This document shows, piece after piece, positions 40,431 to 44,777 of a stretch of 44,777 nucleotides of DNA. Source of the stretch: Nitrososphaerales archaeon (GTDB lineage Archaea > Thermoproteota > Nitrososphaeria > Nitrososphaerales > Gagatemarchaeaceae); the NCBI GenBank assembly GCA_030038365.1, contig JASHPA010000119.1:1-44777 (forward strand). The letters are read 5' to 3'. Below the pieces are notes generated by a model. That model was not told the DNA's origin and did no database searches. It saw only the letters and a list, made by a program, of their open reading frames with translations. The position numbers and the translations under genes were made by a program. Positions within the stretch are counted from its first letter, which is position 1. Each line of letters starts with the position of its first letter.

Positions 40431-40709
40431 ATGAGGAACACCAAGCGTTCTCGGGCCGACCTCTATGCGACCGTCTTGGAGGTCATCCGCAGGTATCCGG
40501 AGGGCGGAAGGATTACGCGTATCTCCTATGGCGTGGGTGTCCCGGTCGACAGACTGAAGAGGATGGTCGAGAGTCTCTGCTCGTTCGGGCTCGTCACGAA
40601 GACGACCGAAGGGCAGGAGGTGTACTACGGTGTCACCCCTCGCGGCCTCGAGTTCCTCGATACCTATCGGAAAATGAACGGGTTCCTCGCGACGTTCGGC
40701 GAGGATTAG
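40431..40709 (+). CDS. Archaeal winged-helix regulator (HTH_45-like)
   Basis: 92 residues. RADLYATVLEVIRRYPEGG, ITRISYGVGVPVDRLKRMVESL and VYYGVTPRGLEFLDTYRKM form the archaeal winged-helix family often annotated as PF14947. Charged and cytoplasmic. It follows the bactofilin-like gene by 28 nt with GGAGGG about 12 nt upstream of the ATG, suggesting co-expression. The stop overlaps by four bases that of the convergent SDR gene. The target could be the bactofilin/ABC group, but this is context only. Confidence 0.8.
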   Translation: MRNTKRSRADLYATVLEVIRRYPEGGRITRISYGVGVPVDRLKRMVESLCSFGLVTKTTEGQEVYYGVTPRGLEFLDTYRKMNGFLATFGED

Positions 40710-41506
40710 CTCGACGGCATGTAGCGCGACATGCTCAACCCTCCGTCGACCAGCAACGTTGCCCCGGTTATGAACGAGGCGTCGTCAGACGCAAGGAATG
40801 CCACGGCAGCCGCTACATCATCGGGAGTCCCCGCGCGACCCAACGGCGTACTTCCTAGATTCCAGCTGACGGCCTTGGCGTCCTTATCCACGTCCTGCGT
40901 TATACCCGTACCTGCTATGTAGCCTGGAGCTACTACATTCACGTTTATGGTGGGACCAAGCTCTACTGCGAGCGACCGCGTGAACTGGTGGATTCCTCCC
41001 TTTGACGTCCCATATGCGGCTCGAAGCTTCTGCCCCACATGCGCGCTCATAGAGCCTACGTTCACTATCTTCCCTCCGCCTCTTGCAATCATCCCCGGAG
41101 CTACAGCCTTGGTCGCGTAGAACATCCCGCTGAGGTTCACGGCCAGGGTTCTGTTCCACTCCTCGTCCGTCATCTCAAGCACCTTTCTCGCCAATCTGAT
41201 TCCGGCATTGTTCACAAGCACATCTATAGGTCCGAGGTGTGTCGATATCTCGTCCGCCGCCCTCTTCACATCCGTGGAGCTCGATATGTCGGCCCTAACA
41301 GCATAGACCTTTGGCCCCAACCCCGCAGCTAGCTTCACCGTCTCGTCCGCCCTTTGCTGGTCGAGCTCTATGATGCCCACATTTGCGCCCTCCCGGGCGA
41401 AGCGAAGCGCGATAGCCCGACCGATACCATAACCTCCTCCGGTCACCAGTACCGTCTTACCGACGAACCTCCGCAAGTTACCGCTGTTATCAACCATGGC
41501 TGTCAA
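40706..41506 (-). CDS. Short-chain dehydrogenase/reductase (SDR)
   Basis: About 266 residues with TGGGYGIG, NNAG, catalytic Ser in VGSMS, and YGTSK (Tyr and Lys). Strand two ends GIIELDQQ, an acidic residue consistent with NAD preference. C-terminal GATLLVDGG is normal. The frame continues up to 41569, but the TATA box at 41530-41537 is about 27 nt from the TTG at 41506; ATG at 41497 is an alternative. It is divergent from, and appears to share its TATA box with, the HpcH/HpaI-like gene. Confidence 0.88.
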   Translation of the reverse strand: MTAMVDNSGNLRRFVGKTVLVTGGGYGIGRAIALRFAREGANVGIIELDQQRADETVKLAAGLGPKVYAVRADISSSTDVKRAADEISTHLGPIDVLVNNAGIRLARKVLEMTDEEWNRTLAVNLSGMFYATKAVAPGMIARGGGKIVNVGSMSAHVGQKLRAAYGTSKGGIHQFTRSLAVELGPTINVNVVAPGYIAGTGITQDVDKDAKAVSWNLGSTPLGRAGTPDDVAAAVAFLASDDASFITGATLLVDGGLSMSRYMPSS

Positions 41507-41529
41507 GAGCGGACACCACAAAACAGACC

Positions 41530-41537
41530 TTATATCA
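41530..41537. promoter_or_regulatory. TATA box apparently shared by divergent SDR and HpcH/HpaI-like genes
   Basis: TTATATCA / TGATATAA reads as a TATA box on both strands. It is about 27 nt from the minus-strand TTG at 41506 and about 30 nt from the plus-strand ATG at 41563. There is no second AT-rich element in the 56-base gap. Confidence 0.55.
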
Positions 41538-41562
41538 CCGCCGGCGCGCCTGGCGCTCGTCC

Positions 41563-42384
41563 ATGGCACCGATTTTGAGGCGCAACAAGCTCAGGGAACT
41601 CATGAGAAAGGGCAGGCCGACACTGGGGACGCATCTTCACAGCTCTTGGCCTGGGTTCATGGAGATTGTAGGCAACGCGGAAACCATGGACTACGTTGAG
41701 TTCAGCAGCGTTTATGCGCCCTTCGACCTGTACGCGCTCGAAAACCTAGCCAGAGCGTCAGAACTCTACGATATGTCGACCATGATAAAGATAGACCCAA
41801 TCCCCAACTATTTCCTCGCTCAGCGCGCGATAGGCGCTGGATTCCAGAACGTACTCTTCGCGGACTTCAGGACTGTAAAAGACGTTGAGGACGCCATTGC
41901 GGCGGTGCGCCCGGAGCCAAAAGGGAAGAACGGATGCTGGCTCCACAGAGTAGAAGGATACACGCTCAAGAACGGCTCCAAGGAATTCGTGAAGTACGCG
42001 AAGGAAGTTGTGATCGCGATAATGATAGAGAAGAAGCCTCTCTACGACAAGCTGGAGGACGTACTCAACCTCGACGATGTCGACATGATTCAGTTCGGTC
42101 CGTGCGACTATTCCATGTCGATCGGCCATGCGGGCGAGTTCTCCCATCCGAAGGTAAGAGAGGCTGAGGAACGAACGATCAAGCTGGCCTTGAAGTATGA
42201 CAAGCATCCGAGGGCGGAGCTTGGAACGAACTACACCTCGGGAGAAGCAGGATACGAGAAGGCCCTCAAACGGTACTCAAAACTCGGCGTTACCGACTTT
42301 TGCGTTGGCTATGACGTCGAGATAATCCTAGATTGGATGCAGCAGTACGGCAGACTGACGCGAAAGGCCCTATCCGTGGATTAG
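41563..42384 (+). CDS. HpcH/HpaI aldolase/citrate lyase-like protein with altered active site
   Basis: 273 residues of the HpcH/HpaI TIM barrel. The metal-binding half is intact: Glu in IAIMIEKKPLYDKL and Asp in IQFGPCDYSMSIG. But the conserved E-H-A-P of class II aldolases reads SSVYAPFD (Tyr in place of the catalytic His), and the usual Arg before the strand end is Lys in TMIKIDP. It may therefore catalyse a different pyruvate-enolate reaction. ATG at 41563 is leaderless from the shared TATA box. The hydroxyacid dehydrogenase follows in the same direction; its frame overlaps the end of this one. Confidence 0.82.
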   Translation: MAPILRRNKLRELMRKGRPTLGTHLHSSWPGFMEIVGNAETMDYVEFSSVYAPFDLYALENLARASELYDMSTMIKIDPIPNYFLAQRAIGAGFQNVLFADFRTVKDVEDAIAAVRPEPKGKNGCWLHRVEGYTLKNGSKEFVKYAKEVVIAIMIEKKPLYDKLEDVLNLDDVDMIQFGPCDYSMSIGHAGEFSHPKVREAEERTIKLALKYDKHPRAELGTNYTSGEAGYEKALKRYSKLGVTDFCVGYDVEIILDWMQQYGRLTRKALSVD

Positions 42385-42431
42385 TTGTCCTGTTTCGACC
42401 TGCGACCAGCTATCGAGAGTCTCTGCGAGAT

Positions 42432-43436
42432 GTGATTGTGACGCCGCCAGCGAAGAAGATAGTCGCGACCGACACTGAAATCACCAAGGACGTTCTCAGC
42501 AGGGTGAAGAAGGCATCAAGGGACCGCTTCGAGATTTTGGATATCCGCGGGATACCCAAGGACCGCAAAGGTGATGTCGAGGTCCTGATGCTGAAGGACA
42601 GCGGACTCGTGGGTCCCGAGCTCTTCAAGGAATTCCCCAACACTAAAGTGTTGCAGTCGCTCTCTGCCGGCGTCGACTTCATCGACATCAGCTCCATCCC
42701 GGGGAACGTCCTCCTGTCCTCGAATGCTGGCGCGTACAAGGAACCGATTGCTGAACACGTCTTCTCAATGATACTCTTCTTCGCCAAGAACCTCGAAAGG
42801 AATCACGAGAGGTTACGTGCGGGAGTCTTCGACAACTCTCCCGACGGGACTTTCCTTGCCGGCAAGACCATCGGGATAGTCGGCGCCGGAGGAATAGGTC
42901 AGGCCGTTGCAGGGATCGCCAAGGCGTTCAACATGAAAACGGTGGGCATCAACACATCAGGCAAGCCTGTCCCCAACTTCGATATCGTGTGGAAGATGGA
43001 CCACCTCGACGAGCTCCTGCGCCTGGCTGATTTTGTCGTACTCTCGATCCCACTGAACGTACACACGAGAAACCTCATCGACGCGAAGAGGTTGCGTACC
43101 ATGAAAGAGAACGTCGTTCTCATAAACGTGGCTAGAGGGCCGCTCATTTCCCAGGCAGACCTCTATCAGCATCTCAAGTCCCATCCCGGTTTCGCGGCGG
43201 GGATAGACGTCTGGTGGTCGTACCCGAAAAAAGGGGAGAAGTTCTCGCTCGTGTTCCCCTTCTTCGAACTCCCCAACTTTGTCGCCAGTCCTCACAACGC
43301 GGACGGAGTACCCGAGATGGCCAGGCAGGGCCGCTTGCATGCTCTCGAAAACGTTCTCGAATACATAGGCGGCAATCCCCTCCAGAGGGTCATCGACAAG
43401 AACGACTACAAGGGCTTCAAGGGCGCCCGCCACTAG
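42432..43436 (+). CDS. D-2-hydroxyacid dehydrogenase
   Basis: About 335 residues: a lid/substrate domain with LSAGVDFIDIS, the NAD loop GAGGIGQAVAG, and the catalytic set Arg in NVARGPLIS, the acidic position after DVWW, and His in SPHNADG. It reduces 2-keto acids or oxidises D-2-hydroxyacids, such as glyoxylate, hydroxypyruvate or longer sugar-derived keto acids. The open frame reaches up to 42333, inside the aldolase gene; GTG at 42432 or 42438 gives a normal N-terminus without overlap. It sits between the aldolase-like gene and a GNAT gene in one operon. Confidence 0.88.
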   Translation: MIVTPPAKKIVATDTEITKDVLSRVKKASRDRFEILDIRGIPKDRKGDVEVLMLKDSGLVGPELFKEFPNTKVLQSLSAGVDFIDISSIPGNVLLSSNAGAYKEPIAEHVFSMILFFAKNLERNHERLRAGVFDNSPDGTFLAGKTIGIVGAGGIGQAVAGIAKAFNMKTVGINTSGKPVPNFDIVWKMDHLDELLRLADFVVLSIPLNVHTRNLIDAKRLRTMKENVVLINVARGPLISQADLYQHLKSHPGFAAGIDVWWSYPKKGEKFSLVFPFFELPNFVASPHNADGVPEMARQGRLHALENVLEYIGGNPLQRVIDKNDYKGFKGARH

Positions 43437-43444
43437 TCCAGGCC

Positions 43445-43906
43445 TTGAGCCGCGAGCCGCCTGCCGCGAAGTATTTCTCGATAAGACGGTGCAAGCTGGA
43501 CGACCTCAACCGGATAGTCGAGATAGAGAAGGCCGCCTTCCCAGACCCCTATGACAGGTTCACGTTCCTGCAGCTCTTGGAGCTCGAGCCGGATGGTTTC
43601 TTGGTCGCGGAAGGGCAGAGCAGACTGTTGGGATACATGACAGCGGTAGCCAGAGGAGGCGAAGCTACGATATACTCCATCGCCGTGGCGCCGGAATACC
43701 AGCGGACGGGAGTAGGACGTGAACTGATGAAGACTGAACTGGACTACCTTTCAAAGAAAGCGGACAGTGTCAATCTGCAGGTGAGCGTAGAGAACCACGC
43801 GGCAATAGCGCTGTACAAGCAATTCTTCTTCGTCGAGGTCGGAAGGATCAGAAAATATTACCGAAACGGTGACGATGCCATTGTGATGCGTCTAAACCTC
43901 CGCTAG
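43445..43906 (+). CDS. GNAT family N-acetyltransferase (RimI-like)
   Basis: About 153 residues. The GNAT fold is clear: FSIRRCKLDDLNRIVEIE, DPYDRFTFLQLLEL, TIYSIAVAPEYQRTGVGREL (motif A, the acetyl-CoA loop R-x-x-G-x-G) and VENHAAIALYKQFFF. This matches the RimI/Ard1 N-alpha-acetyltransferase branch, which acetylates protein N-termini in archaea. The start is TTG at 43445, eight bases after the dehydrogenase stop; a longer open frame upstream is out of character with GNATs. It converges with the small membrane gene. Confidence 0.85.
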   Translation: MSREPPAAKYFSIRRCKLDDLNRIVEIEKAAFPDPYDRFTFLQLLELEPDGFLVAEGQSRLLGYMTAVARGGEATIYSIAVAPEYQRTGVGRELMKTELDYLSKKADSVNLQVSVENHAAIALYKQFFFVEVGRIRKYYRNGDDAIVMRLNLR

Positions 43907-43915
43907 TAGCCCTGT

Positions 43916-44179
43916 CTACGCTTCGGTAGAGGACGAAGACTCCGGAGGCTGGGTAGTCTGTACCGGACCAGTTCCGGTCGGCGCGGAAGCCTTGGGAGCG
44001 TTCTGAGCGAGCTGCGCTTCCAGTCCTCTAATCTTCTTGTGACTCCACAGCACTAGGTATGTCAAAACCGTGACTGCAGCCGCGATAAAGAGGAGGACTC
44101 CAGTCAACACGGCGAGAAAGACAACGCCGAGTATCAACACCGTACGAATCACCTCAGTCGTCTTCCACGCGTTGCTCAT
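43916..44179 (-). CDS. Small membrane protein with Pro/Ser-rich tail (87 aa)
   Basis: A hydrophobic region at residues 10-44 (one long or two short helices), a basic patch (WSHKKIRGLEAQ) and a disordered tail rich in Pro, Ser, Thr and Gln. No family recognised. It is read away from the polyprenyl synthase gene. ATG at 44179 is clear. Confidence 0.6.
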   Translation of the reverse strand: MSNAWKTTEVIRTVLILGVVFLAVLTGVLLFIAAAVTVLTYLVLWSHKKIRGLEAQLAQNAPKASAPTGTGPVQTTQPPESSSSTEA

Positions 44180-44247
44180 TACTGTCGTCAGGCGATGTCC
44201 AGCAGTTGGTGTTAAGTCTTGGGGTTAGATTTTGCCGAGTCCGAAAG

Positions 44248-44254
44248 TATTTAC
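44248..44254 (+). promoter_or_regulatory. TATA-like element of the polyprenyl synthase gene
   Basis: TATTTAC predicts transcription near 44276-44282, just where the coding frame would have to begin although no in-frame start codon is present. Confidence 0.4.
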
Positions 44255-44283
44255 TACGCTAGTGGGCAGAAAAAGCCGTCGGT

Positions 44284-44777
44284 GCAAAGAGTTCGCAACA
44301 ATCGTCCCCTGACTGGCTAAAGAGTTACGTCGAGAGTATCGACTCGCGGGTGTCGCGACTTCTCGGAAAAGGGGACTCACCTCTCGAGAGCGCGGTTGCA
44401 GAAGCCTTGACGGGAGGAAAGAGGATTAGGGCGGTTCTCGCGCTCTTGTGGTGCGAGGCCATATCAGGAGATTATGCTGCCGCCGTCCCGGTTGCCGTCG
44501 CCTACGAGCTGGCCCATGCAGCGGCGCTGGTGCAGGACGACATCCTCGACGACTCCGAGATGCGTCGTGGCTCACAGTCAATCGTCAAGAAGCACGGACT
44601 GAGGTCGGCGATGCTCGCGTCCAATGCGCTGCTCGCCCAAGTCCCCCGCGTGATATCCGAATATGGCCTGCATGATTCGGGGGGACAGATTCTCAGGAAG
44701 CTCTTCGAACTCTTCGGAGATTCCTTCGGCTCGACAATTATGGGGGAGTTCCTCGACCTCGAGATGGCCGAGAAGGA
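44284..44777 (+). CDS. Polyprenyl (geranylgeranyl-type) diphosphate synthase, 3' end beyond window
   Basis: About 164 residues are visible. SPDWLKSYVESIDSRVS begins the N-terminal helix, ALTGGKRIRAVLALLW carries the GGKR-R substrate motif, and LVQDDILDDSEMRRGS is the first Asp-rich motif (DDxxD) that binds Mg2+ and the allylic diphosphate. The end at MAEKE is cut by the window. In archaea this enzyme makes geranylgeranyl diphosphate for membrane ether lipids. The frame opens at 44263 after a TAG, and no ATG, GTG or TTG occurs until GTG at 44350, which would delete the first helix. The coordinate given is the approximate homology start. Confidence 0.85.

Noticed and set aside
42333-42431. N-terminal extension of the D-2-hydroxyacid dehydrogenase overlapping the aldolase gene
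   Set aside because: The extra 33 residues lie within the aldolase coding sequence and have no family match; GTG at 42432 or 42438 gives the normal N-terminus.
1-44777. tRNA, rRNA, CRISPR arrays, transposons or phage genes
   Set aside because: Gaps between genes are short and none shows tRNA-like cloverleaf arms, spaced direct repeats, transposase motifs or attachment-site pairs.

Overview
The window looks like a chromosomal segment of a heterotrophic archaeon. The grounds are archaeal TATA elements (TTTAWA-like) centred about 25-30 nt upstream of many start codons, so many leaderless genes; frequent TTG and GTG starts; several F420-type luciferase-like oxidoreductases; a bacterioopsin-activator type HTH regulator; archaeal winged-helix regulators; and a polyprenyl (GGPP-type) diphosphate synthase. 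GC is moderately high. A S53 acid peptidase and many sugar-acid enzymes would fit an acidic soil or sediment organism, for example a non-ammonia-oxidising Nitrososphaerota-like or Thermoplasmata-like lineage. That lineage placement is inference; there is no rRNA marker here. No rRNA, tRNA, CRISPR array, insertion sequence or phage gene was seen, and no gene-free stretch exceeds 300 bases.

Layout. 1-5.4 kb: a truncated GT2 glycosyltransferase, a 29-residue membrane microprotein, a zinc-ribbon Nudix hydrolase, a flavin split-barrel protein, a nitroreductase, an SDR, a DUF4432 mutarotase-like protein and a rhomboid-like membrane protein. 5.5-11.2 kb: RidA-like protein, NAD epimerase, M24 peptidase, aldo/keto reductase and two overlapping Gfo/Idh/MocA oxidoreductases. 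11.2-13.7 kb: a HipA-family kinase head-to-head with a ParB-like unknown, then a HAD phosphatase. 13.8-20.4 kb: F420-type dehydrogenase, SMP-30 lactonase and APC permease, a broken DUF4432 gene, a glucarate-dehydratase-like enolase-superfamily enzyme and an HTH_10 regulator. 20.4-27.9 kb: class III aminotransferase, type I dehydroquinate dehydratase family protein, MsrB, a second LLM protein, several unknowns, an SDR, a DtxR regulator and a frameshifted phosphoesterase. 28.1-30.7 kb: an envelope cluster (Ser/Thr-rich exported protein, HtrA protease, winged-helix regulator with membrane partner). 30.8-37.1 kb: RraA-like protein, BKACE enzyme, two small unknowns, a S53 peptidase, a 3-hydroxyisobutyrate-type dehydrogenase and a third LLM protein. 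37.2-44.8 kb: ABC exporter, a long bactofilin-like beta-helix protein with a winged-helix partner, SDR, HpcH/HpaI-type aldolase homologue, D-2-hydroxyacid dehydrogenase, GNAT, a small membrane protein and the 5' part of a polyprenyl synthase gene.

How the genes may work together. Many enzymes are of the kinds used to oxidise, dehydrate and cleave sugars and sugar acids without phosphorylation: mutarotase-like proteins, F420- and NAD(P)-dependent dehydrogenases, a lactonase, a sugar-acid dehydratase, 2-keto-acid aldolase-like proteins, BKACE, and hydroxyacid dehydrogenases. They are spread over many short transcription units rather than one operon, so a common pathway is a hypothesis. Two genes (17350-18315 and 27456-27943) carry frameshifts in otherwise recognisable proteins; they are either recent pseudogenes or assembly errors.
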